DNA of 64,000 bases from assembly GCF_000308695.1 (NCBI RefSeq), contig NZ_BAGG01000115.1, positions 213,986-277,985 of the forward strand, in the 5' to 3' direction. Below are positions 1 to 9,712 of the stretch, one piece after another. Within the stretch, counting starts at the first letter, position 1, and the number at the start of each line of letters is the position of its first letter. The position numbers were made by a program, and so were the translations under genes. The notes under the pieces are model-generated. The model had not been told where the DNA came from and did no database searches. It saw only the letters and a program-made list of their open reading frames with translations. Origin of the DNA: Nocardia takedensis NBRC 100417. GTDB taxonomy: Bacteria; Actinomycetota; Actinomycetes; Mycobacteriales; Mycobacteriaceae.

Positions 1-1123
<1,123 letters not shown>

Positions 1124-1255
1124 CCCGGCGCGGGCGTCGTGTCGCGCCCCGCGCAGGGGGCGGGGAGCGGCACGACGTCCGCGACACCGGACGAACGCCG
1201 CTCGCCGTGGAATGCTGGGGGACATGATCACCGACGCGAGGGGTGGTGGGCGGGA

Positions 1256-1699
1256 ATGTCTGACGCGGAGTTGAATCCCGCCGCGGTCGAGATCGGTCGG
1301 TTCTTCCCGCACGGGCCGAACGCGGTGTGGCGGGCGTTGACCGAACCCGATCTGGTGGAGCGCTGGCTGATGCCCACGGTGGGGTTCGACGCGGCGGTGG
1401 GGACGCATTTCCTGTTCGCGCTGCCCACCCACCCGTCCGGGGAGATCGCCTGCGAGGTGCTCGAGGCGCTGCCCGGGGAGCGGTTCACCCACAGTTGGGT
1501 GGACATGCGGGCCGACAAGCCGCAGCGCTGGGTGGTGGACTGGACGGTGCGCGCGCAAGGCCGCGGCACGCGATTGTTGTTGACCCAGACCGGTTTCGAC
1601 ATCGACGACCGTCGCCAGAAGATGGCGCGCAACGCGATGGAACGCGGCTGGAAGGCGACGCTGACGCGGTTGCGCGAGGTGCTCGACCAGGGATCCTGA
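1256..1699 (+). CDS. SRPBCC/AHSA1-like domain protein
   Basis: A protein of about 147 residues with the START-like SRPBCC fold of AHSA1 proteins. The frame stays open upstream to 1139, but ATG 1256 gives the usual family start, with MSDAELNP leading into the first strand VEIGRFFPHGPNAVWRALTEPDLVERWLMP. The WRALTEPDLVERWL segment is the classic helix after strand 1, and the C-terminal helix (ERGWKATLTRLREVL) closes the pocket. Ligand and role are unknown. It stands between thiC and a converging MFS gene. Confidence 0.8.
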   Translation: MSDAELNPAAVEIGRFFPHGPNAVWRALTEPDLVERWLMPTVGFDAAVGTHFLFALPTHPSGEIACEVLEALPGERFTHSWVDMRADKPQRWVVDWTVRAQGRGTRLLLTQTGFDIDDRRQKMARNAMERGWKATLTRLREVLDQGS

Positions 1700-1702
1700 G
1701 CG

Positions 1703-3229
1703 TCAGTGCCTGGCGCCGGTGATGCGGAATCCGCGCGGCACCAGCAGCACCGCCGCCACGGCGACCACCGCGACGATGCCCGCCGAGAGGTAGGCGGTGA
1801 CGGTCAGCGCGGTGTCGAAGGCGTGTTCGGTGAGCGCGTGCAGGTCCGCGGCGGCGGCTTCGGGCAGGTCGTCGGCCACCTCGGCCGCACCGCCCACCGA
1901 TCCGCGCGCCTGCTCGGCCGCCGCGCCGTCCACCGGCAGGTCCACCATGTGGTCGGTGAACACCCGTCCGTGGATACTGCCCAGCAGCGCGACGCCCAGG
2001 CCGATGCCGAGTTCGTAGTTGGTCTCCGAGACCGCGCCCGCCTGTCCGGCCCGATCGGGCGGCACCGCCGAGACCAGCACGGCCGCGGCGGCGGTGATCG
2101 CGAGTCCGTCACCGAGCCCGAAGGTCGCCAGGACCAGCGCGATGACCGGGTAGGTGGTGGGTTCCGGGCTCAGCGCGAGCCCGAGGAATCCCAGCGCGGA
2201 CGCCCCCAACCCGAGCGCCAGCACCGCCCGCACCCCGAGGTGTTGCATCAGCCACGGCGTGCTCAGCGAGGCGATCAGCAGGGTCAGTGCCGAGGGCAGC
2301 ATCCGGACGCCCGCCTGCGAGGGCGAATAGCCGTGGATGTACTGCAACCACAGCGAGATCAGGAACAGCGCCGCGCCGATGGCGAGCATCGCCAGCAAGG
2401 TCGCCAGGGCGGCGGCCGTGAACGCGCCGTTGCGGAACAGTCGCACGTCCAGCAGTGGGTCGTCGGCCGCGAGCTGCCGACGGACGAACCACGCAAGCGC
2501 GAGCAGTCCCAGAGCCAGTACCGCCAGATCCGCCGGGGCCGCGCCGCCCTTGGCCAGGTGTTTGAGACCCCACGCCAGTCCGACGATGCCCGTGATCGAC
2601 AAGCACGCGGCGAGCAGGTCCAGTCCACCGTGCTGCGGCGCACGGTATTCGGGCAGCACGAACAGCCCGACCGCGACGGTGAGTACGACCACCGGCACGT
2701 TGAGCCAGAAGGCCGAGGCCCAGCCGAGGTGTTCGACCAGGTAGCCGCCGACGATCGGGCCGATGGTCGCGCCCAGGCCCGCCACGGCCGCCCAGATGCC
2801 GATGGCGAGGTTGCGTTCGCGGATGTCGGTGAAGATCGCGCGGATCAGCGACAGCGTGGAGGGCATCACCATCGCGCCGCCGACGGCGAGCAGCACCCGG
2901 CCGAGGATGAGTTGCCAGGCGCTGTGCGAGGTCGCGGCCACCACCGAGGCCACGCCGAACAGCACGAACCCGGTGAGGAAGAGCAACTTGCGGCCGACCC
3001 GGTCGCCGATCGCGCCGGTAGTGATGAGCAGACCGCCCAGCACCAACCCGTAGATGTCGATTACCCACAACTGTTGCAGCGGGCCCAGGTGCAGATCCTC
3101 GATGAGCGAAGGAAGGGCGACGTTGAGGATGGTGGCGTCCATGGCGACCAGCAACAGGCTGGCACACAGCACGGCGAGCATCACCCACCGCGCCGCTCCC
3201 CGGCGTCGAACCGACTCTCGTTCGCCCAC
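1703..3229 (-). CDS. MFS drug/H+ antiporter, DHA2 (14-TM) family
   Basis: A 508-residue proton-driven exporter of the EmrB/QacA type in the inner membrane. Family marks are the first-helix motif LLLVAMDATILNVALP, the loop motif GDRVGRK, and a motif-C-like GLGATIGPIVGGYL in helix 5. Length and about 14 hydrophobic segments fit DHA2. GTG start 3229 has AAGGAG four bases upstream. It lies 52 bp downstream of a TetR gene on the same strand, so the two probably form one operon controlled from the palindromes at 3844-3898. The exported substrate cannot be read from sequence. Confidence 0.93.
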   Translation of the reverse strand: MGERESVRRRGAARWVMLAVLCASLLLVAMDATILNVALPSLIEDLHLGPLQQLWVIDIYGLVLGGLLITTGAIGDRVGRKLLFLTGFVLFGVASVVAATSHSAWQLILGRVLLAVGGAMVMPSTLSLIRAIFTDIRERNLAIGIWAAVAGLGATIGPIVGGYLVEHLGWASAFWLNVPVVVLTVAVGLFVLPEYRAPQHGGLDLLAACLSITGIVGLAWGLKHLAKGGAAPADLAVLALGLLALAWFVRRQLAADDPLLDVRLFRNGAFTAAALATLLAMLAIGAALFLISLWLQYIHGYSPSQAGVRMLPSALTLLIASLSTPWLMQHLGVRAVLALGLGASALGFLGLALSPEPTTYPVIALVLATFGLGDGLAITAAAAVLVSAVPPDRAGQAGAVSETNYELGIGLGVALLGSIHGRVFTDHMVDLPVDGAAAEQARGSVGGAAEVADDLPEAAAADLHALTEHAFDTALTVTAYLSAGIVAVVAVAAVLLVPRGFRITGARH

Positions 3230-3281
3230 GACGCTCCTTCCGGAACCGCGCCACGAGTTCGATGGCGAATATCAAGCTACC

Positions 3282-3836
3282 TCAGCGGACGTGCGCCTCG
3301 ACCAGTCTTCGCCCGGCCCGCGAGGTCCGCTCGACGTCGCCGGTGATGAGCCGGTCCTGGAGGATCCCGCGCATGCCCGAGATCAACAGGGTCGCCACGA
3401 CGGACGGGTCCTCGACCCCGATCCGCGCCAGCGCCGCGCTCAGCGCCTCCACGAAGACGGCGATGGCCTCGCGGGCGTAGCGGTCATACGGACTGCCCGG
3501 CGCGCAGGCCGCGCCGAGCACTTGGAGCATCACGCGGATGCTGATCGCGCCGTCGCCGGTCAGGCTGGATTCGTAGAGGTCGGTGAGTCGACGTCGCAGG
3601 GTCGCCGCGTCCGCCACCCCGGCGAAGACCGCCGCGATATCGGGCCGCTGGGTGGCCAGGGCCTGGACCAGCAACTCCTCTTTCGTGCCGAAGTAGTAGA
3701 TGAGCATGCGCGAACTGGTGCCGAGTTCGGCGGCCAGCGGTCGCAGGGACAGTTCGGACAGGCCGTGCGCGGCGATGTAGTCGACCACGCCTGCCAGCAG
3801 TCGCGTGCGTCGCTCGTGGTCGAGGGGGCGTGCCAT
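3282..3836 (-). CDS. TetR family regulator (of the MFS/KasA-like locus)
   Basis: A 184-residue repressor. The N-terminal helix-turn-helix is visible (LSELSLRPLAAELGTSSRMLIYYFGTKEELL, about residues 20-50), followed by an all-helical ligand domain. ATG 3836 is chosen because the fold starts there (MARPLDHERRTRLL) and because a -10-like TACAGT ends six bases before it, suggesting a leaderless mRNA. That hexamer overlaps a perfect 18-bp palindrome, so autorepression is likely. It precedes the MFS exporter on the same strand and faces a KasA-like gene. Confidence 0.92.
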   Translation of the reverse strand: MARPLDHERRTRLLAGVVDYIAAHGLSELSLRPLAAELGTSSRMLIYYFGTKEELLVQALATQRPDIAAVFAGVADAATLRRRLTDLYESSLTGDGAISIRVMLQVLGAACAPGSPYDRYAREAIAVFVEALSAALARIGVEDPSVVATLLISGMRGILQDRLITGDVERTSRAGRRLVEAHVR

Positions 3837-3843
3837 GAGTTGA

Positions 3844-3898
3844 CTGTAGCGATCGCTACAGGTATTCCTGGAACCCGTGACTGTAACGATCGCTTCAG
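3844..3898. promoter_or_regulatory. Twin TetR-type operators in a divergent promoter
   Basis: CTGTAGCGATCGCTACAG (3844-3861) is a perfect 18-bp palindrome. CTGTAACGATCGCTTCAG (3881-3898) is an imperfect copy, with centres 37 bp apart. The first covers the probable -10 of the tetR gene. The second overlaps the first codons of the KasA-like gene if its GTG start at 3877 is used. The layout implies joint control of both directions by the adjacent TetR protein. Confidence 0.85.
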
Positions 3899-5121
3899 AA
3901 ACTGTGGACCAGGTGGTCGTCACCGGCTACGCCGCCACCACCAGCCTCGGTCCGGACGCCGAGACGACCTGGTCGCGCCTGCTGGCGGGCCACAGCGGAA
4001 TCCGCGCGCTGCAAGCCGATTTCGTCACCGACTACGACCTGCCGGTCCGCATCGGCGGCACCCTGACCGCCCACCCGGGCGACCAACTGACCCGCGTCGA
4101 ACGACGCCGGATGTCCTACGTCGAACAACTCGCACTGGTGCTGGGGCGCGAGGTCTGGCGGCACGCGGGCACGCCCGAGGTCGAGGGCGAGCGACTCGCG
4201 GTCGCCATCGGCACCGGACTCGGCGGCGCGGACGCCCTCATCGACGCCGTCGACGCCCTGCGTGCGGGCGGATACCGGAAGGTCTCGCCGATGTCGGTGC
4301 CGATGGTCATGCCCAACGGCCCCGCCGCCACCGTCGGCCTCGAACTCGGCGCGAAAGCCGGGGTCTACGCCCCCGTGTCGGCCTGCTCGTCGGGATCGGA
4401 GGCCATCGCGCACGCCTGGCGACTGATCCGCACGGGTGAAGCCGACGTGGTCGTGGCGGGCGGGGTCGAAGGCCACATCCACGCGGTGCCCATCGCCAGT
4501 TTCGCCATGATGCGGGCGATGAGCACCCGCAACGCCGAACCCGAACGCGCTTCGCGCCCCTTCGACCGCGACCGCGACGGATTCGTCTTCGGCGAGGCGG
4601 GCGCGCTGCTGGTCCTGGAATCCGAACGCCACGCGCGGGCCAGGGGCGCGCGCGTCCACGGCCGGGTCCTCGGCGCGGGCATCACCTCCGACGCCTACCA
4701 CATCGTCGCCTCCGATCCGGACGGCGCGGGCGCGGCCAGGGCGATGCGCGCGGCCATCGCCACCGCCGGTCTGCGGCCCGGCGACATCGGCCACGTCGAC
4801 GCGCACGCCACGTCCACCACCATCGGCGACGCCTCCGAGGCCGCCGCGATCGCCGCCGTCACGCCGGACGCCTCGGTCTACGCGCCAAAATCCGCGCTCG
4901 GTCATTCGATCGGCGCGGTCGGCGCGCTGGAGTCCGTGCTCACGCTGCTGACCCTGCGCGAGGGTGTCGTGCCGCCCACGCTCAACTACGACACCCCCGA
5001 CCCCGCCATCGACCTGGACGTCGTCGCGGGGACGGCGCGCACGCAGCGACCCGACTACGCGTTGAACAATTCGTTCGGCTTCGGCGGACACAATGTGTGC
5101 CTCGCGTTCGGGCGGGCCTGA
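3877..5121 (+). CDS. KasA/KasB-like beta-ketoacyl-ACP synthase
   Basis: A 414-residue condensing enzyme of the FAS-II type that extends acyl-ACP with malonyl-ACP. The Cys-His-His triad is intact: C170 in VSACSSGSEA, H310 in VDAHATST and H343 in KSALGHSIGAVG. The ending NNSFGFGGHNVCLAFGR and the STRNAEPERASRPFDRDRDGFVFGEAG region closely resemble mycobacterial KasA. GTG 3877 gives an N-terminus of KasA-like length; GTG 3904 is a weaker alternative that would free the second operator from the coding region. No FAS-II genes adjoin it. Instead it shares operators with a TetR/MFS pair, so it may be a specialised or resistance-type paralogue. Confidence 0.93.
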   Translation: MTVTIASETVDQVVVTGYAATTSLGPDAETTWSRLLAGHSGIRALQADFVTDYDLPVRIGGTLTAHPGDQLTRVERRRMSYVEQLALVLGREVWRHAGTPEVEGERLAVAIGTGLGGADALIDAVDALRAGGYRKVSPMSVPMVMPNGPAATVGLELGAKAGVYAPVSACSSGSEAIAHAWRLIRTGEADVVVAGGVEGHIHAVPIASFAMMRAMSTRNAEPERASRPFDRDRDGFVFGEAGALLVLESERHARARGARVHGRVLGAGITSDAYHIVASDPDGAGAARAMRAAIATAGLRPGDIGHVDAHATSTTIGDASEAAAIAAVTPDASVYAPKSALGHSIGAVGALESVLTLLTLREGVVPPTLNYDTPDPAIDLDVVAGTARTQRPDYALNNSFGFGGHNVCLAFGRA

Positions 5122-5198
5122 ACCGGCACGGCAGAATCGTAGTCCGAACGAACCAGTTGCCGCGCGGCGCGCGCCGACGGCCCGAGGGACGGACGACG

Positions 5199-5993
5199 AT
5201 GAGCGACGCTTTCTACCTGCCCGACCCCGACCGACCGGATCGGTACCTCTCGACCGAGCTGACCCGGGGGCCGTGGTCGCCGGACGCGCAGCACGCGGGG
5301 CCGCCCTCGGCGCTGTTGGCGCACGCGATCGAGCGCTGCTCGCCGCGCGAGGGCTTCCAGGTCGGACGGGTCGCGGTGGAGATCCTGGGTCCGGTGCCGC
5401 TCGCGCCGCTGACCGTGCGAGCGGAGGTGGTGCGGCCCGGACGCAGCGTCGAACTGATCCGAGCCACGCTCAGCGCCGACCGCGGTCCGGTGATGACGGC
5501 CAACGCGTGGCGGTTCAAACTCGCGGAGCCGGAAGTCGAACTGCCCGAAGCCTTCCTGCCGACCGGTGCGCGCCCCGGCCCCGAACACGCCGCCGAGCCC
5601 GCGCCTTTCCCGAGCTCGCAGCCCGTCGGCTTCCACACCGCCATCGAATACCGTTTCGTGACCGGGTCTTTCGACGAACCCGGTCCAGCGATCTGCTGGA
5701 TCAGGTTGAAGCATCCGGTCGTCGCGGGCACCGAGCCGAGCCCGCTGGAACGGACGATGGCCGCCGCCGACTCGGGCAACGGCGTCAGCGCGGTGCTCGA
5801 CTGGAACCGCTACCTGTTCATCAACACCGACCTGACCGTCACCCTGCACCGTCAGCCCGTCGGCGAATGGGTCTGCCTGGACGCGGCGACCTATCCGCAA
5901 CCGCACGGCATCGGCTTGGCCGAATCGGCGCTCTTCGACGAACACGGCCCGCTCGGACGCGGGACGCAGACCCTGTTGATCGGCCCGCGCTGA
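5199..5993 (+). CDS. Acyl-CoA thioesterase-like (double hotdog, TesB-related) protein
   Basis: A 264-residue protein of the acyl-CoA thioesterase family with two hotdog repeats. The first half carries RGPWSPDAQHAGPPSALLAHAIE, the usual helix-entry motif of these enzymes. The second half carries the SAVLDWNRYLFINTDLTVTLHR strand region and ends in the typical SALFDEHGPLGRGTQTLLI. ATG 5199 follows a GAGGGACGG ribosome-binding site; the longer open frame upstream lacks one. It follows the KasA-like gene by 77 bp and may be co-transcribed. The substrate is not known. Confidence 0.85.
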   Translation: MSDAFYLPDPDRPDRYLSTELTRGPWSPDAQHAGPPSALLAHAIERCSPREGFQVGRVAVEILGPVPLAPLTVRAEVVRPGRSVELIRATLSADRGPVMTANAWRFKLAEPEVELPEAFLPTGARPGPEHAAEPAPFPSSQPVGFHTAIEYRFVTGSFDEPGPAICWIRLKHPVVAGTEPSPLERTMAAADSGNGVSAVLDWNRYLFINTDLTVTLHRQPVGEWVCLDAATYPQPHGIGLAESALFDEHGPLGRGTQTLLIGPR

Positions 5994-6115
5994 GCCGACC
6001 GGCCCCCGCGACGCTCGCGCATGGGTGCGAGACGCGCGGCCATGTTCGCGGGCTCCCGCCGCTGATGTACTGGATTCGCCAGCGAGTCAACGACATCGGC
6101 ACACAGGGAGCAATC

Positions 6116-6739
6116 ATGCGGATCACGGTTTTCGGCGCCACCGGCACGGTCGGACGGCACGTCGTCGAGCAGGCGCTCGAACAGGGCCACGAGGTGACGG
6201 CCTTCACCCGCGACGCGGCCACGGTCACCCGTCGCCACGACAACCTGCGGGTGGTGCAGGGCGACGTGTTCGACAGCGCCGCGGCGGAGAAGGCGATCGT
6301 GGGGCAGGACGCGGTGATCGTGGCCCTCGGCGACGGCCGCGCGGGCAAGGTCCGCTACGGCGGCACCAAGGCGATCGTGGACGCGATGCACCGCGTCGGG
6401 GTCGACCGACTGATCGTGCAGAGCAGTCTCGGCGTCGGCGACAGTCGCGCGAACCTGAACTTCGTGTGGAAGTACCTGATGTTCGGGTTGCTGCTGCGCC
6501 GCGCCTACGCCGACCACGGCTACCAGGAGGACTACGTGATCGCGAGCGATCTGGATTGGACGATCGTGCGCCCGAGCGCTTTCACCGACGGGCCGCGGAC
6601 CGGGACCTACCGCCGCGACCTCGACGGCGACGCGCAGGGTCTCACGCTGAAGATCGCCCGCGCCGACATCGCGGAGTTCCTGCTCGAACAGCTCACCGAC
6701 CGGACCTACGTGCGCCGCACGCCCGGGATCTCGAACTGA
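6116..6739 (+). CDS. NAD(P)-binding protein, atypical SDR (NmrA/BVR-B-like)
   Basis: A 207-residue single-domain Rossmann protein starting MRITVFGATGTVGRHVVEQAL. It belongs to the atypical short-chain dehydrogenase group that includes biliverdin reductase B and YwnB-like proteins. Features visible are the GATGTVG nucleotide loop, a VVQGDVFD strand end, a SSLGVGDSR segment and a DLDWTIVRPSAFTDGP substrate-side motif. AGGGAG lies six bases before ATG 6116. Homologues act as flavin or quinone reductases or redox sensors; which applies here is unknown. It converges on the zinc GTPase gene. Confidence 0.85.
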   Translation: MRITVFGATGTVGRHVVEQALEQGHEVTAFTRDAATVTRRHDNLRVVQGDVFDSAAAEKAIVGQDAVIVALGDGRAGKVRYGGTKAIVDAMHRVGVDRLIVQSSLGVGDSRANLNFVWKYLMFGLLLRRAYADHGYQEDYVIASDLDWTIVRPSAFTDGPRTGTYRRDLDGDAQGLTLKIARADIAEFLLEQLTDRTYVRRTPGISN

Positions 6740-6744
6740 TCGGT

Positions 6745-7890
6745 TCAGGCGTGCTCGTGCGGGTCGTCCCAGGTGGGGAACGGGTCGGCGTAGCGCGCCC
6801 AGACCTGCGGTCCGGCACCGAATTCGGCGTCGGTGAGCAGTGCGGCATCGAGCAGGGCGCGGACCCGGTCGCCGTCGAGGCGGACCCCGATGAAGACGAT
6901 CTCCTGACCGGGCGGCTCGTCCAGCGCCGACCACAGCGCGGCGGGTTCGAACCGCAGATTCGGGCCCGCCTGCGACCACAGCGCCAGGTACTCGTCTCGC
7001 CCGGCGATCCAGCAGAAACCCTTGCTGCGCAACATCCCGCGCAGTGCGGCCAGAGTGTCGGCCAGGCGGGTGGGATGGAACGGGCGGTCGGCGCGGTAGG
7101 TGATCGAGGAGATGCCGTATTCCTCGGTCTCGGGGATGTGCCCGCCCGCGAGTTCCGCTGTCCAGCCGTCGGTTCCGGCGGCCAACACCGGATCATAGCG
7201 TCCGGTGTCGAGCACCTCGGACAACTCGACCACGCCTTCGGCCGTGCGCAGCAGGCGGGCGCGCGGGTTCAGCCGCCGCAGCGTCGCCTCGACCGTCCCG
7301 GCCGCGGCCTCGCTGACCAGGTCGGTCTTGTTCAGGATCAGCACGTCGGCGAATTCGACCTGGTCGACCAAGAGATCGGCGATGGTACGGGTGTCGCCCT
7401 CGCCGGCTTGGAGGTCGCGGTCGGCGAGGTCCTGACCGCGCGCCACCTCGATGAGGAAGGTGGAGGCGTCCACGACCGTCACCATGGCATCGATGCGGGC
7501 CAGCGCGCCCAGGGAGAACCCGTCCTCGAACTCCCACTCGAAACTGGCCGCCACCGGCATGGGTTCGGAGATGCCGGTCGACTCGATGACCAGGTGGTCG
7601 AAGCGTTCCTGCCGCGCCAGCGCGCCGACCGCCTCGATGAGGTCTTCGCGCAGCGTGCAGCAGATGCAGCCGTTGGTGAGTTCGACCAGTTTCTCCTCGG
7701 TGCGGTCGAGGTGGCCCTGTCCGGCGACCAGGGCGGCGTCGATGTTGATCTCGCTCATGTCGTTGACGATGACCGCGACGCGACGGCCCTCCCGGTTGGC
7801 GAGGATGTGGTTGAGCAGGGTGGTCTTGCCCGCGCCGAGGAAGCCGGACAGGACGGTCACGGGCAGGGGGCGAGTGGGGGCGATGGTCAC
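6745..7890 (-). CDS. COG0523 (CobW/ZNG-type) GTP-dependent zinc chaperone
   Basis: A 381-residue G3E-family GTPase. It has a Walker A loop GFLGAGKTTL (about 16-25), the metal-binding CxCC motif at C75, C77 and C78 (GCICC), a VNDMSEINID switch segment, the NKTD base-recognition motif and a CobW C-terminal domain with WIAGRDEYLALWSQAG. GTG 7890 is used: a -10-like TATCAT ends six bases before it and no ribosome-binding site exists. The Zur-like box directly upstream supports a role in zinc allocation during zinc starvation rather than in cobalamin synthesis. Confidence 0.9.
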   Translation of the reverse strand: MTIAPTRPLPVTVLSGFLGAGKTTLLNHILANREGRRVAVIVNDMSEINIDAALVAGQGHLDRTEEKLVELTNGCICCTLREDLIEAVGALARQERFDHLVIESTGISEPMPVAASFEWEFEDGFSLGALARIDAMVTVVDASTFLIEVARGQDLADRDLQAGEGDTRTIADLLVDQVEFADVLILNKTDLVSEAAAGTVEATLRRLNPRARLLRTAEGVVELSEVLDTGRYDPVLAAGTDGWTAELAGGHIPETEEYGISSITYRADRPFHPTRLADTLAALRGMLRSKGFCWIAGRDEYLALWSQAGPNLRFEPAALWSALDEPPGQEIVFIGVRLDGDRVRALLDAALLTDAEFGAGPQVWARYADPFPTWDDPHEHA

Positions 7891-7893
7891 GAC

Positions 7894-7916
7894 TTAATGA
7901 TAACGATTGTCATTAA
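7894..7916 (-). promoter_or_regulatory. Zur-like operator over the promoter of the zinc chaperone
   Basis: A 23-bp near-palindrome whose outer arms are TTAATGA and TCATTAA, separated by a 9-bp AT-rich core. It matches the general form of actinobacterial Zur boxes (TGA-AAT-ATT-TCA symmetry). It starts three bases upstream of the GTG start and covers the TATCAT -10 hexamer, so a bound repressor would block transcription. The protein assignment rests on box shape plus the zinc-type target gene. Confidence 0.8.
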
Positions 7917-7972
7917 CACCGCGCGATCAGGTGGCGAACCGGGCAACCGGGACACCGAAGTAGGGTCTAGCC

Positions 7973-8821
7973 GTGAAGTTGTTGCCGATCCCCGCCGAGG
8001 GGCAGACGCCGGTCCGCGTGCTCACCATCGCGGGCACCGACTCCGGCGGCGGAGCCGGAATCCAGGCCGACACCCGCACCATGGCACTGTGCGGCGTCCA
8101 CGCGCTCGTCGCCGTCGCCGCCGTCACCGTGCAGAACTCGGTGGGCGTCAGCGGATTCCACGAGATCCCGCCGCAGGTCGTCGCCGACCAGGTGCGCTCG
8201 GTCGCGGGCGATATCGGCATCGGCGCCGTCAAGACCGGCATGCTGGCCTCCACCGCCATCATCGAAGCCGTCGCCGAGGTCTGCCGCGAAGTCGGCATCG
8301 GCCGCGACGCGGACGTGCCCCTGGTCGTCGACCCGGTCGCCGCCTCCATGCACGGCGACCCACTGCTGCACGAAGAAGCGCTGGACGCGGTGCGCCACAC
8401 GCTGATTCCGCTGGCCACCATCGTCACCCCCAACCTGGACGAAGTACGGCTCATCACCGGCATCCAGGTCACCGACGAGGCGAGCGCGCGCCGCGCCGCC
8501 GAAGCCCTGCACGCGCTCGGACCGCGCTGGGCCATCGTCAAGGGCGGGCACCTGCGCTCCTCGAGTTCCAGCACCGACCTGCTCTTCGACGGCGAGACCT
8601 TCCACGAATACCCGGCCGCGCGCATCGACACCGGCAACGACCACGGCGGCGGCGACACCCTCGCCGCGGCCATCGCCTGCGCCTTGGCCCACGGCTACCC
8701 GGTGCCCGACGCGGTGGAATTCGCCAAGGAATGGACCCGCCGCTGCCTGCGCGCCTCCTACGACCTCGGCGCGGGCCACGGGCCGGTCTCGCCGCTGTGG
8801 CGGCTGCACGAAACCCCGTGA
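7973..8821 (+). CDS. thiD: HMP/HMP-phosphate kinase ThiD
   Basis: A 282-residue ribokinase-fold enzyme that phosphorylates hydroxymethylpyrimidine twice to give HMP-PP for thiamin synthesis. The substrate loop AGTDSGGGAGIQADTRT, the KTGMLAS segment, the VVDPVAASMHG region and the ATP/anion-hole motif near residue 225 (NDHGGGDTLAAA) are all present. The usual Cys of the GTGC version is Asp here, a common variant. A TAGGGT hexamer ends six bases before GTG 7973, suggesting a leaderless mRNA. It completes the ThiC-ThiD pyrimidine branch. Confidence 0.96.
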   Translation: MKLLPIPAEGQTPVRVLTIAGTDSGGGAGIQADTRTMALCGVHALVAVAAVTVQNSVGVSGFHEIPPQVVADQVRSVAGDIGIGAVKTGMLASTAIIEAVAEVCREVGIGRDADVPLVVDPVAASMHGDPLLHEEALDAVRHTLIPLATIVTPNLDEVRLITGIQVTDEASARRAAEALHALGPRWAIVKGGHLRSSSSSTDLLFDGETFHEYPAARIDTGNDHGGGDTLAAAIACALAHGYPVPDAVEFAKEWTRRCLRASYDLGAGHGPVSPLWRLHETP

Positions 8822-8829
8822 CGGGCGGG

Positions 8830-9546
8830 TCAGGCGGAACGGAAGGCCGAGTGCAGCGGTAACTCCAGATCGAAGACGATGCCGCTGAGCCGCGCGTTGG
8901 CCGTCGCCAACGCGCAGATGATCTCGGTCAGATAGGCGACGAAACTGTCCGTCGACATGGTCTGCTCACGTCGCCGGTTCGCGCCCAGCCACCAGTCCGT
9001 GGCCGAGGCCACCGCGCCGAAGATCGAGTAGTTCACCAACTCGACGCTGTCCACGTCCAGCGATTCGTCCAGGCCCGCCACCAGATCCGCCGCGCGGCGC
9101 GCCGACTGCCGCGCGGTGTGCAGGGCGCGCTCGGACTCGTCGGCGCGCTGGGTGAAATGGCTGTGCAGCATGAACCGGAACACCTGTGGATGCTCCGTCA
9201 CCACCCGCACGTATTCGACCGCGCCGCGGCGGATCAACTCGCCGGTGGAATCGCCGGTCAGATCGATGCCCTCGATCACCCGCTCCCACAGCAGGTCGCG
9301 CACCCGATCCACGATCGCGTTGTAGAGATCGGTCTTGTCCGCGAAATGCCGATACAGCTTCGGCTTGGCCGCGCCCGCCTCCCGGGCGATATCGCCCATG
9401 CTGACCTCGGGACCGTGTTTGTCCAGCGCCCGGAACGCGGCCGTGACGAAATCCGCGCGGACCTTGCGCCGATGCTCACGCCACCGCTCGGTCCTGGCGT
9501 CGACGCGTTCGGGTGGCGTCTGGTCCAGAGTTCGGCCGCGCTGCAT
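8830..9546 (-). CDS. TetR family regulator
   Basis: A 238-residue regulator. The HTH lies at about residues 30-75 (FRALDKHGPEVSMGDIAREAGAAKPKLYRHFADKTDLYNAI) after a basic N-terminal tail, and the helical C-terminal domain includes the NYSIFGAVASATDWWLG helix. ATG 9546 is used; the adjoining GTG 9549 is equally possible, with TACGGT seven bases upstream. It lies opposite thiD and divergent from a methyltransferase gene with 166 bp between them. Its target is unknown and no clear palindrome was found in that gap. Confidence 0.9.
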   Translation of the reverse strand: MQRGRTLDQTPPERVDARTERWREHRRKVRADFVTAAFRALDKHGPEVSMGDIAREAGAAKPKLYRHFADKTDLYNAIVDRVRDLLWERVIEGIDLTGDSTGELIRRGAVEYVRVVTEHPQVFRFMLHSHFTQRADESERALHTARQSARRAADLVAGLDESLDVDSVELVNYSIFGAVASATDWWLGANRRREQTMSTDSFVAYLTEIICALATANARLSGIVFDLELPLHSAFRSA

Positions 9547-9712
9547 CACGTACCCGACCGTACCAACCGTGAGGTCCGCCACGGGCCGTTCCGTCACAGC
9601 CGGCGCGACAGGGAGGCACGAGTGGCCATCCGGGGAGCCGAAATGGCATATCGAGTTGCCGGAACAGCAAGAAAACTGGTCAGCTCGCGCGGGTCGGGTC
9701 CACCATGGCGAC

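Noticed and set aside
1706..3346. Long open frame on the plus strand (546 codons) opposite the MFS gene
   Set aside because: It is antisense to a clear 14-helix transporter; its product is Arg/Gln/His-rich without motifs, as expected of GC-driven shadow frames.
6025..8862. 945-codon plus-strand frame across three genes
   Set aside because: It runs antisense to the zinc GTPase and out of frame with thiD; composition is Arg/Pro/Gly-rich with no domain.
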